16,698 nt of DNA from Microbacteriaceae bacterium. GTDB taxonomy: Bacteria; Actinomycetota; Actinomycetes; Actinomycetales; Microbacteriaceae. The stretch's first letter is position 1, and each line of letters starts with the position of its first letter. The notes beneath the pieces were generated by a model. The model was not told the DNA's origin, did not search any database, and worked only from the letters and a program-made list of their open reading frames with translations. The translations under genes and the position numbers were made by a program. The stretch lies in NCBI GenBank assembly GCA_025463615.1, contig JAODAU010000100.1, positions 1 to 16,698 on the forward strand, read 5' to 3'. This document shows positions 1 through 7,094 of this stretch, one piece after another.

Positions 1-348
1 CAGGGGCGCGTCACGCCGCAGACCATCGCGCGGATCACGAAGGGCGTTGAGCTGGATGACGGCCCCATCGCCGCGGACAGGGCCCGCATCCTCGGCCAGG
101 CCGGCGCCACGGAGACGATGGTGGAGGTGACGCTCCACTCCGGGCGCAATCGCATCGTGCGGCGCATGCTCGAGGAGGTGGGGCATCCGGTGATCGACCT
201 CGTGCGCCGCCAGTTCGGCCCGCTGCACCTGGGCACGCTGGCCCAGGGGGAGATCCGCGACCTCAGTAAAATCGAACTCGGCGCCCTGCTGACCATCTCG
301 CGGGACGCGAGCGGCGCGGCGGCGACCCCGGCCGAGGAGGAGAGCTAG
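1..348 (+). CDS. rluB: Ribosomal large-subunit pseudouridine synthase (RluB/RsuA family), 3' end only
   Basis: The frame is open from base 1 to a TAG stop and gives the last 115 residues; the start and the catalytic Asp region lie upstream of the window. The visible part has the C-terminal signature of the RsuA/RluB/RluE family: LHSGRNRIVRRM, then a GHPV segment, then LVRRQFGPLHLGTL and a G-x-R-x-L end. Members isomerise a specific uridine in rRNA to pseudouridine in the cytoplasm. The gene sits directly before aroH, tyrA, cmk and der, the usual actinobacterial setting for the copy annotated rluB (normally after scpA-scpB). The tail after the family core is a short Ala/Glu-rich stretch. The family call is firm; choosing RluB over a paralogue rests on context. 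Confidence 0.86.
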   Translation, partial: QGRVTPQTIARITKGVELDDGPIAADRARILGQAGATETMVEVTLHSGRNRIVRRMLEEVGHPVIDLVRRQFGPLHLGTLAQGEIRDLSKIELGALLTISRDASGAAATPAEEES

Positions 349-711
349 ATGGCGGTGCGCGCGATTCGCGGTGCGGTGCAGCTCGACCGAGACGACGCGG
401 ACGAGGTGCTGCGCTCGACCGCCGAGCTGCTCTCCAAGGCGCTGCACGCCAACGAGATCGACACCGACGCGCTCATCTCGGTGATGTTCACGGCGACTCC
501 GGACATCACGAGCGAGTTCCCCGCGCTCGCCGCGCGCCAGCTCGGCCTCGGCGACGTGCCGCTGATGTGCGCCGTGGAGATGGATGTCGACGGCTCGATG
601 CCGCGCGTGATCCGGCTCATGGCGCTGGTGGAGACGGACACCCCGCGCAAGTACATCCAGCACACCTCCCTGCGCGGCGCGGTCGCCCTGCGCATCGACC
701 TGGCGCAGTGA
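349..711 (+). CDS. aroH: Chorismate mutase, AroH class
   Basis: This 120-residue protein matches the monofunctional AroH chorismate mutases, which convert chorismate to prephenate for Phe/Tyr synthesis and form trimers with active sites at subunit interfaces. Aligned by eye with the Bacillus subtilis enzyme, it keeps Arg7, Phe57, Arg63, Cys74, Glu77 (in CAVEMDV) and Arg89. The residue at the position of B. subtilis Tyr108 is Ser107 (HTSL instead of HVYL), which is odd for a substrate contact. ATG starts immediately after the rluB stop, with a GAGGAGGAG Shine-Dalgarno inside the rluB end, so translation is probably coupled. The next gene, tyrA, uses its product. Family certain; full activity less so because of the Ser. 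Confidence 0.93.
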   Translation: MAVRAIRGAVQLDRDDADEVLRSTAELLSKALHANEIDTDALISVMFTATPDITSEFPALAARQLGLGDVPLMCAVEMDVDGSMPRVIRLMALVETDTPRKYIQHTSLRGAVALRIDLAQ

Positions 712-732
712 CCACGTGAACGGACTCTTCCT

Positions 733-1824
733 GTGAACGGCGCGAGAATCGTCGGCGAGGTGCGCGTCGTGGGCTCCGGCCTGCTCGGCGCGAGCATCGG
801 ACTCGGCCTGCGCGCGGTCGGAGTCGACGTGATCGTCGCGGACGCGTCGCCCTCCAACCTCAGCCTCGCCATCGACTACGGCGCCGGCCGAGCCGCCCGC
901 GACACCGACAACCCGACGCTGGTCGTGGTCGCCGTGCCCCCGGACGTGACCGCCCAGGTGCTCGCCGCCGAGCTGGCCGCCTGGCCCGACGCGCTGGTGA
1001 CGGATGTCGCGAGCGTGAAGGTCGCGCCGCTCGAGGGCCTCCGCGCGCTCGGCGCCGACGTGACCAGGTACATCGGATCGCACCCGCTCGCCGGTCGCGA
1101 ACGCGGCGGCGCGATCTCGGCGCGCGGTGACCTCTTCATCGGTCGCCCGTGGGTGATCTCGACCCATGACACGATCCCGGCCGCCCAGGTGGGCGTGATC
1201 GAGGACCTGGCGCTCGACCTCGGCGCGGTGCCCGTGCTGATGACGGCCGAGCAGCACGACGCGAGCGTGGCCCTGGTGTCGCACGTGCCGCAGGTGGTGT
1301 CGTCGCTGCTGGCGCGCCGGCTCGTCGGCGCCACGGAGTCCGCGGTCGGCCTCGCCGGCCAGGGGCTGCGCGACACGACCCGCATCGCCTCGAGCGACCC
1401 GGAGCTGTGGGTGCAGATCCTGGGGGCGAACTCGGCGAGCGTCGCGGACATCCTTCGCTCGTACCGCAGCGACCTCGACGACCTGATCGCCACGCTCGAC
1501 GCCCCGACCGCGCCCGGCGCCCGGCGCGCGCTCGCCGAGCTGCTCGCGGGCGGCAACGCGGGCGTCACTCGCATCCCGGGCAAGCACGGGCAGGACCGCC
1601 GCTTCAGCCAGCTGGTCGTCATGGTCGACGACAAGCCGGGGGAGCTCGCGCGGCTGCTCGCCGAGATCGGCGAGATCGGCGTGAACCTCGAAGACCTCAG
1701 GCTGGAACACTCACCCGGGGTGGAGATCGGCCTGGCCGAGATCTCCGTGCTCCCCGAGGCCGAGCCACGACTCGTGGCCGACCTGGAACGACGCGGCTGG
1801 CGGATTGCGGAGGCGGCCCGATGA
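733..1824 (+). CDS. tyrA: Prephenate dehydrogenase with C-terminal ACT domain
   Basis: The enzyme oxidatively decarboxylates prephenate to 4-hydroxyphenylpyruvate in tyrosine synthesis. The 363 residues begin with a Rossmann fold carrying GSGLLG (residues 14-19). They contain DVASVK (Ser94), the GSHPLAG active-site motif (His117) and a second His in LVSHVPQ (His184), the expected TyrA catalytic and binding positions. A helical dimerisation region follows, then an ACT domain from about residue 291 to 360 ([12 protein letters not shown]), which in relatives binds an aromatic amino acid for feedback control. I use GTG at 733, the first start that includes the whole nucleotide-binding strand; its Shine-Dalgarno is weak. 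The gene lies 21 nt after aroH and ends 1 nt before the cmk start codon. TyrA versus arogenate dehydrogenase cannot be settled from sequence. Confidence 0.92.
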   Translation: MNGARIVGEVRVVGSGLLGASIGLGLRAVGVDVIVADASPSNLSLAIDYGAGRAARDTDNPTLVVVAVPPDVTAQVLAAELAAWPDALVTDVASVKVAPLEGLRALGADVTRYIGSHPLAGRERGGAISARGDLFIGRPWVISTHDTIPAAQVGVIEDLALDLGAVPVLMTAEQHDASVALVSHVPQVVSSLLARRLVGATESAVGLAGQGLRDTTRIASSDPELWVQILGANSASVADILRSYRSDLDDLIATLDAPTAPGARRALAELLAGGNAGVTRIPGKHGQDRRFSQLVVMVDDKPGELARLLAEIGEIGVNLEDLRLEHSPGVEIGLAEISVLPEAEPRLVADLERRGWRIAEAAR

Positions 1825-1825
1825 A

Positions 1826-2506
1826 ATGGACAGCACAGTGACCGTGGTCGTGGCCATCGACGGGCCCGCGGGCAGCGGCAAGTCGAGCGTGAGCCGGGCA
1901 TCCGCCCGCGCCCTCGGCTTCGCCTACCAGGACACCGGCGCCGCGTATCGCGCCCTGGCCTGGAGCGCCCTCGAGCGTGGGGTGCAGACGGAGGACGCGG
2001 ATGCCGTGGTCGCCTCCCTCGGCGACTTCGACTACGCGATCGGCACCGACCCCGACCACTACTTCGTGCGCGTGGGCGACACGGATGTCACCGACGCGAT
2101 CCGCGAGCCCCGCGTGACCGCCGTGGTGAGCCACATCGCGCGTGTTCCCGCGGTGCGGCAGTACCTCGTGGAGCTGTTCCGGCGCGTGATCGCCGGCACG
2201 GATCGCCCGGGCATCATCACGGAGGGGCGCGACATCACCACTGTGGTCGCACCCGATGCGCAGGTGCGCATTCTGCTCACCGCATCCGAAGAAGCTAGAA
2301 TGTCTAGGCGTTCCGCTGAGATCACCGGTCAATCGGCCAGCGACGTCGGCAAGCAACTGAGTTCGCGCGATGCGCAGGACTCGAAGGTCGTCGACTTCAT
2401 GAACGCCGCAGATGGTGTCGACACCATCGATTCAACCCACCTCGACTTCGACCAGACCGTTTCGGCGGTCGTCGACCGTGTGCGCGCGGTGGGCGTCACA
2501 GACTAA
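1826..2506 (+). CDS. cmk: Cytidylate (CMP/dCMP) kinase
   Basis: Phosphorylates CMP and dCMP with ATP in pyrimidine nucleotide salvage and synthesis. The 226-residue length is normal for the family. Visible motifs are the P-loop GPAGSGKS (13-20), the NMP-binding DTGAAYRA (36-43, with Ala where many homologues have Met), EGRDITTVV (133-141), RRSAE (161-165) and the lid segment SSRDAQDS (179-186). Lys187 stands where an Arg is common in the lid. ATG 1826 is preferred to upstream in-frame codons because it directly precedes the P-loop strand and lies 12 nt after GGAGG at the tyrA end; GTG 1838 is an alternative. tyrA ends at 1824, so expression is probably coupled. Confidence 0.95.
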   Translation: MDSTVTVVVAIDGPAGSGKSSVSRASARALGFAYQDTGAAYRALAWSALERGVQTEDADAVVASLGDFDYAIGTDPDHYFVRVGDTDVTDAIREPRVTAVVSHIARVPAVRQYLVELFRRVIAGTDRPGIITEGRDITTVVAPDAQVRILLTASEEARMSRRSAEITGQSASDVGKQLSSRDAQDSKVVDFMNAADGVDTIDSTHLDFDQTVSAVVDRVRAVGVTD

Positions 2507-2515
2507 GAGGACCCC

Positions 2516-4051
2516 ATGGCAGACATCGATTCCGAGAAGGACGAGTACGGCGACGCCGACCCGCAGCTCGCCGAGAAGCTCGCGAACCTGAACGAGGAAG
2601 ACGCGCTGCTCAAGGCGGACACCCTTCGCCGCGGGCTCACGGACTACGACCTCGACGAGGACGACCTCGAGCTGCTGGAGTCGGATGTCGACGACCCCGA
2701 CGCGGTCATCTACCTTCCCGCACTGCCCGTGCTCGCCATCGTCGGGCGCCCGAACGTGGGAAAGTCCGCACTGGTGAACCGCATCCTGGGCCGCCGCGAG
2801 GCCGTGGTGCAGGACACCCCCGGCGTCACCCGCGACCGCGTCACGTACAAGGCGGAGTGGAACGACCGCCGCTTCACGCTCGTGGACACCGGCGGCTGGG
2901 AGCCCGACGCGAAGGGCATCAACGCCTCCGTCGCCGCGCAGGCCGAGATCGCCTTCGACCTGGCGGATGCCGTGCTGTTCGTCGTCGACGCCAACGTGGG
3001 CGCCACCTCCACCGACGAGCACGTCGTGCGGATGCTGCGCGCGTCGAAGAAGCCCGTCATCCTGGTCGCGAACAAGATCGACGACGCGCGCCAGGAGCCG
3101 GAGGCCGCCTCGCTCTGGAGCCTCGGGCTGGGGGAGCCGTGGCCGGCATCCGCCCTGCACGGTCGCGGCGTCGCGGACCTGCTCGACCACATCCTCACCG
3201 TGCTTCCGCAGGTCTCGGCCGTCGCCAAGGAGGAAGTGAGCGGCCCGCGCCGCGTCGCCATCCTCGGCCGCCCGAACGTGGGAAAGTCCAGCCTGCTCAA
3301 CAAGGCGGTCGGCGAGGAGCGCGTCGTCGTCAACGAGCTCGCCGGCACCACCCGCGACCCGGTCGACGAGGAGGTCGAGCTTGCCGGCAAGGTGTGGCGC
3401 TTCGTCGACACCGCCGGCATCCGTCGCCGCATGAACCTCGCCCAGGGCGCCGACTTCTACGCCTCGCTGCGCACGAGCGCCGCGCTGGAGAAGGCCGAGG
3501 TCGCGATCGTGGTGCTCGACGTGAGCGACGTGATCAGCGAGCAGGACATCCGCATCATCGACCTGGTGCTCGAGTCGGGCCGCGCCCTGGTGCTCGCGTT
3601 CAACAAGTGGGACCTGCTGGACACGGATGCCGCGATCAACGCCGACCGTCGCCGCTACCTGGAGCGCGAGATCGAGCAGGACCTCGCGCACGTGGCGTGG
3701 GCGCCCCGCGTGAACATCTCGGCGCGCACCGGCCGGCACCTGGAGAAGCTGGTTCCGGCGCTGGAGCTCGCGCTCGAGTCGTGGGACACCCGCATCCCCA
3801 CCGGCAAGTTCAACGCGTTCCTCGCTGAGCTCACGCAGGAGCACCCGCACCCGGTGCGCGGCGGCAAGCAGCCCCGCATCCTGTTCGGAACCCAGGCGGC
3901 GTCGCGCCCGCCGACGTTCGTGCTGTTCACGACCGGATTCCTCGACCCGGGCTACCGGCGCTACATCACACGCCGCCTGCGCGAGGTCTTCGGCTTCGAG
4001 GGCAGCCCGATCAATGTGAACATGCGCGTGCGCGAGCGCCGCAAGCGCTAG
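2516..4051 (+). CDS. der: GTPase Der (EngA), ribosome assembly
   Basis: Essential double-GTPase that acts in 50S subunit maturation. The 511 residues hold two complete G domains. G domain 1 has GRPNVGKS (77-84), DTGGW (124-128) and NKID (186-189). G domain 2 has GRPNVGKS (251-258), DTAG (298-301), NKWD (363-366) and a downstream SART. A KH-like C-terminal domain ends in the basic tail RERRKR. An acidic N-terminal extension of about 70 residues, rich in Asp and Glu, precedes the first G domain. Such extensions are familiar in actinobacterial Der and absent from the E. coli protein. ATG 2516 follows AGAGGA with about 4 nt spacing, 9 nt after the cmk stop. It is the last gene of the housekeeping operon. 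Confidence 0.97.
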   Translation: MADIDSEKDEYGDADPQLAEKLANLNEEDALLKADTLRRGLTDYDLDEDDLELLESDVDDPDAVIYLPALPVLAIVGRPNVGKSALVNRILGRREAVVQDTPGVTRDRVTYKAEWNDRRFTLVDTGGWEPDAKGINASVAAQAEIAFDLADAVLFVVDANVGATSTDEHVVRMLRASKKPVILVANKIDDARQEPEAASLWSLGLGEPWPASALHGRGVADLLDHILTVLPQVSAVAKEEVSGPRRVAILGRPNVGKSSLLNKAVGEERVVVNELAGTTRDPVDEEVELAGKVWRFVDTAGIRRRMNLAQGADFYASLRTSAALEKAEVAIVVLDVSDVISEQDIRIIDLVLESGRALVLAFNKWDLLDTDAAINADRRRYLEREIEQDLAHVAWAPRVNISARTGRHLEKLVPALELALESWDTRIPTGKFNAFLAELTQEHPHPVRGGKQPRILFGTQAASRPPTFVLFTTGFLDPGYRRYITRRLREVFGFEGSPINVNMRVRERRKR

Positions 4052-4071
4052 CGTTCGTCGGCCGGTCGCCG

Positions 4072-4077
4072 TACGGT
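4072..4077 (+). promoter_or_regulatory. -10 box for leaderless SnoaL-like gene
   Basis: TACGGT fits the actinobacterial TANNNT -10 consensus and ends 7 nt before ATG 4085. The transcript would start at or next to the start codon, and no Shine-Dalgarno is present. I see no convincing -35. Confidence 0.5.
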
Positions 4078-4084
4078 GTGGTCC

Positions 4085-4432
4085 ATGATCGATATCGACG
4101 CGTGGATCGGGCAGTACGAGAAGGCGTGGCGCTCGGACGAGCCGCAGGATGTCGGCGACCTGTTCGCCGAGGATGCGGTGTACCTCACCGCGCCGGACGC
4201 CGACCCGATCTCGGGCCGCGCCGCGATCGTGGCGTGGTGGCGCGCGGAGGAGGAGCCGAGCGTCCCGGATTTCTCCTGGTGGCCGGTGATCGTGACGAAC
4301 GACACCGCCATCGTGCAGGGCCGCACGGCCTACCCGGACGCGAAGACCTACCTGAACCTCTGGATCATCTCGTTCGACGGCGACGGTCGTGCGACATCGT
4401 TCACCGAGTGGTGGATGGTCGAGAAGCCGTAG
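4085..4432 (+). CDS. NTF2/SnoaL-like protein, function unknown
   Basis: 115 residues with the layout of the NTF2/SnoaL-like cone fold: an N-terminal helix pair (WIGQYEKAWRSDEP), then LFAEDAVYLTAP, GRAAIVAWW (about 44-52), and a curved sheet ending in the aromatic-rich FTEWWMVEKP. Proteins of this size and pattern are small ligand-binding proteins or isomerase-like enzymes, or have no known activity; the specific substrate cannot be inferred. ATG 4085 is chosen over GTG 4076 because the TACGGT -10 box ends 7 nt before it, predicting a leaderless mRNA. There is no signal peptide. It stands alone between der and a NUDIX gene. Confidence 0.78.
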   Translation: MIDIDAWIGQYEKAWRSDEPQDVGDLFAEDAVYLTAPDADPISGRAAIVAWWRAEEEPSVPDFSWWPVIVTNDTAIVQGRTAYPDAKTYLNLWIISFDGDGRATSFTEWWMVEKP

Positions 4433-4437
4433 GGGTG

Positions 4438-4443
4438 CAGACT
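4438..4443 (+). promoter_or_regulatory. Possible -10 box for NUDIX gene
   Basis: CAGACT matches TANNNT at the key A and the last T, and ends 6 nt before GTG 4450, the same geometry as the clearer leaderless promoters in this window. The first base deviates, so support is weak. Confidence 0.3.
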
Positions 4444-4449
4444 GGTGGG

Positions 4450-4935
4450 GTGTCAGACATCCCTCCGCACCTCCCGCCGCTGGGGATGCGGGACCCGGGC
4501 GACGCCTGGGTGGAGGGCCCGACGGGGGAGCGCTACTGGGGCCGGTTCGGCGCGGCCGGGCTGCTGCTCTGGCACCGCGAGCTGGGTGTGCTGCTGCAGC
4601 ATCGCGTGGTGTGGAGCCACCACGGCGGCACCTGGGGAATTCCGGGCGGGGCACGCAAGATGGGCGAGTCGGCGGATGCCGCGGCGCTGCGTGAGGCCGC
4701 CGAGGAGGCGAGTGTGCCGGGGGATGTGGTGCGGGTGATCGCGACATCCACGCTGGATCTGGGCTTCTGGTCGTACACGACGGTGGTGGCGGAGGCGATG
4801 GAGGCGTTCACTCCGGTGATCGCGGACGCGGAGAGCAACGAGCTGCGCTGGGTGCCGGTGGGGGAGCTGGAGTCGCTGCCGCTGCACCCGGGGTTCGCGC
4901 GGTCGTGGCCGGAGCTGCGGCCGCTGCTCGTCTAA
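4450..4935 (+). CDS. NUDIX hydrolase
   Basis: 161 residues with a NUDIX box (G-x5-E-x7-REUxEExGU) at G-ARKMG-E-SADAAAL-REAAEEASV, so the metal-binding Glu residues are present. The Gly near the end of the consensus is Ser here. It is preceded by the usual WGIPGG and followed by a mixed sheet. Members hydrolyse nucleoside diphosphates linked to another group; the substrate cannot be told from this sequence. GTG 4450 is the first start that leaves the domain whole and fits a leaderless arrangement. The stop TAA at 4933 is part of the -10 box of the next gene. No signal peptide. Confidence 0.9.
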   Translation: MSDIPPHLPPLGMRDPGDAWVEGPTGERYWGRFGAAGLLLWHRELGVLLQHRVVWSHHGGTWGIPGGARKMGESADAAALREAAEEASVPGDVVRVIATSTLDLGFWSYTTVVAEAMEAFTPVIADAESNELRWVPVGELESLPLHPGFARSWPELRPLLV

Positions 4936-4938
4936 TAT
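4933..4938 (+). promoter_or_regulatory. -10 box for leaderless MOSC gene
   Basis: TAATAT fits TANNNT and ends 6 nt before ATG 4945. Its first three bases are the TAA stop of the NUDIX gene, so promoter and stop codon share sequence. No Shine-Dalgarno lies before the ATG. Confidence 0.6.
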
Positions 4939-4944
4939 CGTCGG

Positions 4945-5490
4945 ATGCCTTCTCTTCTCGCCGCCTGCGTCGTGAGCGCGCTTCGCCCCGACCGCGGCAA
5001 CGTGGGTGTGACCGCGATCGACAAGCGCCCGGTGTCGCACGCCGTGAAGGTGGGCAGGTACGGCCTGTTCGCCGACGTGCAGGCGGACCGCAAGCACCAC
5101 GGCGGCCTGGACAAGGCGCTCTACGCCTACGCGCAGGAGGACGCCGAGTTCTGGGAGGGTGAGCTGGGCCGCGAACTGCCCTACGGATGGTTCGGCGAGA
5201 ACCTCCGCGTAGAAGGGATCGACGTGAACGCGGCTCCCGTCGGTTCGCGCTGGCGCATCGGCGACACCGTGGTCGTGGAGGTGACGATGCCGCGTTCGCC
5301 GTGCGCGACGTTCGCCCGCTGGGTGGGCGGCGAGGATGAGCGCGGCTGGGTGAAGCGTTTCGCCGACGCCGGCCGCCTGGGCGCCTACCTCCGCGTGGTG
5401 CGCAACGGCTCGGTGCGCGCGGGCGACCCGATCGACATCCTGAGCGCGCCGACGGATGCCCCGACGGTGCTGGAGCTGTTCCGCGCCTGA
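4945..5490 (+). CDS. MOSC domain-containing protein
   Basis: 181 residues spanning a single MOSC domain of the YiiM-like type. Seen directly: HHGGLDKALYAYAQED (51-66), GWFGENLRVEGIDV (81-94) and the segment with the conserved Cys in MPRSPCATFARW (Cys120). MOSC domains are molybdenum-cofactor or sulfur-carrier-related; YiiM-type proteins reduce N-hydroxylated substrates with Mo cofactor. There is no N-terminal beta-barrel domain, so it is a stand-alone MOSC rather than an mARC-like protein. ATG 4945 is set by the TAATAT -10 box 6 nt upstream. It is the last gene before the tRNA. Confidence 0.9.
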   Translation: MPSLLAACVVSALRPDRGNVGVTAIDKRPVSHAVKVGRYGLFADVQADRKHHGGLDKALYAYAQEDAEFWEGELGRELPYGWFGENLRVEGIDVNAAPVGSRWRIGDTVVVEVTMPRSPCATFARWVGGEDERGWVKRFADAGRLGAYLRVVRNGSVRAGDPIDILSAPTDAPTVLELFRA

Positions 5491-5496
5491 GACGTG

Positions 5497-5526
5497 TTCG
5501 TGCCGAGCCCCGCGAAACGGTAAGCT
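5497..5526 (+). promoter_or_regulatory. Candidate promoter of tRNA-Pro
   Basis: TAAGCT at 5521-5526 fits the TANNNT -10 box, with a poor -35 (TTCGTG at 5497-5502) 18 bp upstream. Transcription would start near 5533, leaving a leader of about 28 nt before the mature tRNA. Confidence 0.4.
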
Positions 5527-5560
5527 TTCTACTCGTGCCCGCACTTCCGGGGCCATGCCA

Positions 5561-5634
5561 CGGGCTGTGGCGCAGCTTGGTAGCGCACCTGACTGGGGGT
5601 CAGGGGGTCGCAAGTTCAAATCTTGTCAGCCCGA
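5561..5634 (+). tRNA. tRNA-Pro (anticodon GGG)
   Basis: A full cloverleaf can be drawn. The acceptor stem CGGGCTG (5561-5567) pairs with CAGCCCG (5627-5633), and A5634 is the discriminator. The D arm is GCGC-AGCTTGGTA-GCGC. The anticodon stem CCTGA/TCAGG encloses loop CTGGGGG with anticodon GGG at 5595-5597. The T arm is CAAG-TTCAAAT-CTTG. The 3' CCA is not encoded. It reads CCC and by wobble CCU. The next base begins a long hairpin. Confidence 0.97.
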
Positions 5635-5635
5635 C

Positions 5636-5691
5636 GGATGCAAATGAGGAGAGCGGTCGCCCAAGGGCGGCCGCTCTCCTCATTTGCGTCC
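5636..5691 (+). terminator. Long hairpin directly downstream of tRNA-Pro, probable terminator
   Basis: Left arm 5636-5662 pairs with right arm 5665-5691: 27 potential base pairs, only two of them G-U type, around a 2-nt centre that would open to a 4-6 nt loop. It begins 2 nt after the tRNA. There is no U-tract after it, as in many actinobacterial terminators. The length is well above a usual terminator, and because it is symmetrical it could act in both directions. An RNA-processing role is also possible. Confidence 0.6.
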
Positions 5692-5865
5692 TGAGTGATT
5701 GCAAGGGGGGTCCCCGCTGGCCGGTTACGACGCATCGCGCCGGCGAGGTGCGAAGCACGAGCAATGACCGCGCGATGTGGCGTCCGAGCCAGTGGGGCGC
5801 AGCCCGACGGCAAAGTCACAGCGCCGCCGCAGGCGGCTCTTTAGTGACGCGGTAGTACCTCGTTT
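5692..5865. other. Non-coding spacer, no gene seen
   Basis: No reading frame here looks like a protein on either strand. The stretch holds a small stem-loop, GCCGCC-GCA-GGCGGC at 5823-5837 followed by TCTTT. It also holds an 11-bp copy of the tRNA 3' end (CAGCCCGACGG at 5801-5811). It could be part of an intergenic repeat family or a small RNA, but nothing in the window proves either. Confidence 0.4.
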
Positions 5866-5895
5866 TCGCGATGTCAGTTTTCCCTGACATCGCGA
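5866..5895. promoter_or_regulatory. Perfect 12-bp inverted repeat, copy 1 of a shared palindrome
   Basis: TCGCGATGTCAG (5866-5877) and CTGACATCGCGA (5884-5895) form a perfect inverted repeat around a 6-nt TTTTCC spacer. The 22-bp core 5870-5891 recurs at 6651-6672 with 20 of 22 bases identical, spacer included. It lies about 50 bp upstream of the lipoprotein -10 box. A conserved spacer and a promoter-proximal position suggest a DNA-binding site rather than an RNA terminator. Confidence 0.6.
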
Positions 5896-5941
5896 GTTTG
5901 GGGCGAAGGTAGCAGCCACTCCGCGACCGCGTCCTGAGGCT

Positions 5942-5950
5942 TGCTATGGT
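5942..5950 (+). promoter_or_regulatory. Extended -10 promoter for lipoprotein gene
   Basis: TGC-TATGGT is an extended -10 (TGn plus TANNNT). Transcription would begin near 5957, giving a leader of about 28 nt to ATG 5985. No good -35 is visible, which suits an extended -10. Confidence 0.4.
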
Positions 5951-5984
5951 AAGGAGACATTTCTTCACAGATCGGGAATTGGCC

Positions 5985-6611
5985 ATGGAGTCACCCAGGA
6001 GGGGCAATCGCGGGTCGCGAGTCGCACTCGGTGCCGCGCTTGTCGTGGCGTTCGTGACGCTGGCCGGATGCAGCACGACCGCGGCAACGCCGACTCACAA
6101 GCCGACACACGCCGAGAGCACCCCCAAGCCGCAGAAGACGCCGCCTTCCTACACGATCGAGGCCACGACCGGGGGCTTCGTCTACAAGGACGCACCCTCT
6201 GGCTACGCCGTCACTTTCCCGCAGCGTCCTTACGTCGAGCCGTTGGCACATAACGAAACCGATCAGCTCGCGAATTACGCGTCCGTTGAAGAGACGTCGA
6301 GTGAGCTTGTTTCGATTGGGCAGGTCCTGAATAAGACGCCACACCTCCAGGCCCAGCTCATGGGCGTGGTCTCATCGATGAATCCATCTGGACAGGTCAG
6401 CGCTAGCAGCTACACGCTCGGCGGCCTCGATGCGGTACAGGCCCAATTCACGACAGGGAGCAGTTCGGCGATTCCGAGCGACCTCGTCGGCCAGCCCGCA
6501 GAGATTGTCGTCGCTGGCGACGGCTACCACTTCTATGAGCTCGTTGCCCTAGGCGGAACGTCGGATCAGCGCCAGGCATTCTTCGATTCTTTCAAGCGAA
6601 CTGACAAATAG
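5985..6611 (+). CDS. Lipoprotein of unknown function
   Basis: The 208-residue product starts with a basic n-region (MESPRRGNRGSR), a hydrophobic stretch and the lipobox LAGC with Cys29. It is predicted to be exported by Sec, lipidated and held on the outer face of the membrane. A Thr/Pro/Lys-rich linker (about 30-53) follows. The remaining 150 residues contain SGYAVTFP near the start and QRQAFFDSFK near the end, a pattern of PsbP/Mog1-like small surface domains (family memory, uncertain). ATG 5985 is chosen because it gives a normal signal peptide; TTG 5979 is in frame. By eye its codons are less GC-rich than those of the housekeeping genes. It lies between the two palindromes at 5866 and 6651. 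No function can be assigned. Confidence 0.75.
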   Translation: MESPRRGNRGSRVALGAALVVAFVTLAGCSTTAATPTHKPTHAESTPKPQKTPPSYTIEATTGGFVYKDAPSGYAVTFPQRPYVEPLAHNETDQLANYASVEETSSELVSIGQVLNKTPHLQAQLMGVVSSMNPSGQVSASSYTLGGLDAVQAQFTTGSSSAIPSDLVGQPAEIVVAGDGYHFYELVALGGTSDQRQAFFDSFKRTDK

Positions 6612-6650
6612 ACGAGGCGTTTTCGCAGTAGGGAGGGCACCCCGTCTATC

Positions 6651-6672
6651 GATGTCAGTATTTCCTGACATC
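6651..6672. promoter_or_regulatory. Palindrome GATGTCAG-N6-CTGACATC, copy 2, likely operator
   Basis: Two 8-bp arms around TATTTC, with the spacer 4 of 6 identical to copy 1 at 5870-5891. It ends 11 bp before the TACCCT -10 box at 6684 and so covers the -35 position of the membrane-protein promoter. A protein bound here would be expected to block, or if placed as an activator, to replace -35 contacts. Confidence 0.6.
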
Positions 6673-6683
6673 CTTCCAGCCGA

Positions 6684-6689
6684 TACCCT
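6684..6689 (+). promoter_or_regulatory. -10 box for leaderless membrane-protein gene
   Basis: TACCCT fits TANNNT and ends 6 nt before ATG 6696. The expected -35 position falls inside the palindrome 6651-6672 and has no -35-like sequence, so the promoter may be weak or regulated. Confidence 0.55.
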
Positions 6690-6695
6690 GTGGCC

Positions 6696-7043
6696 ATGGC
6701 CTTCCGTTTGACTGATGCTCAAACCAGTCAGCGTCGCGTCCCGCCGACAGCACTGCTCGGCGCCTCCGGCCTCCTGTTGGTCGTCGGCGGTCTGGTCGGG
6801 GGTCTGCTCGCGAAGCACGCCGCCGATGTCGTGTCGCACGCCAAGTCGGCCGCCACTCGCTTGATCGAGGACGACACGGTGTCCGACAAGCAGATGATCG
6901 GCCTCACGTTCGACCCGTCGTCAGCCCACTACGTCCCGCCTGACTACACCGGTTTCTGGATCGGCATGCTCGTCGTTGCACTTGGACTGCTGGCGTTGGC
7001 GACGACAGCGGGCATACGTCTGGTCAGGATGCGCAACCGGTGA
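6696..7043 (+). CDS. Two-helix membrane protein, unknown
   Basis: 115 residues: a short N-terminus, a Gly-rich transmembrane helix (about 18-38), a roughly 46-residue loop containing Lys/Asp-rich segments, a second helix (about 86-106) and a basic tail RLVRMRNR. By the positive-inside rule both ends are cytoplasmic and the loop is outside. I recognise no family. ATG 6696 is favoured over GTG 6690 because the TACCCT box ends 6 nt before the ATG. It shares the upstream 22-bp palindrome with the lipoprotein gene, so the two may be co-regulated and act at the cell surface together (inference). Confidence 0.7.
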   Translation: MAFRLTDAQTSQRRVPPTALLGASGLLLVVGGLVGGLLAKHAADVVSHAKSAATRLIEDDTVSDKQMIGLTFDPSSAHYVPPDYTGFWIGMLVVALGLLALATTAGIRLVRMRNR

Positions 7044-7082
7044 ACTTCCGCCGATCCACTGTCCCGGCGCGCCGCTAACCAA

Positions 7083-7088
7083 TACTGT
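7083..7088 (+). promoter_or_regulatory. -10 box for leaderless nucleotidyltransferase gene
   Basis: TACTGT fits TANNNT and ends 6 nt before ATG 7095; no Shine-Dalgarno precedes the ATG. Confidence 0.55.
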
Positions 7089-7094
7089 CTTGCG

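Noticed and set aside
1821..1841. A six-codon frame ATG-AAA-TGG-ACA-GCA-CAG-TGA overlapping the tyrA stop and cmk start
   Set aside because: It could act as a coupling minigene, but nothing beyond its position supports it; cmk from 1826 explains the ribosome site.
2432..4747. A 771-residue minus-strand open frame
   Set aside because: It is antisense to der and to the SnoaL-like and NUDIX genes, with low-complexity composition typical of GC-rich shadows.
5535..5855. A + strand frame running through the tRNA and hairpin
   Set aside because: It crosses a complete tRNA and a long hairpin and has no protein character.
5866..5895. The palindrome as an intrinsic terminator
   Set aside because: There is no gene just upstream and no T-tract, and a second copy with a conserved spacer sits in a promoter; an operator fits better.
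5985..6080. Twin-arginine signal in the lipoprotein
   Set aside because: The RR pair lacks the SRRxFLK context; a normal Sec lipoprotein signal explains the sequence.
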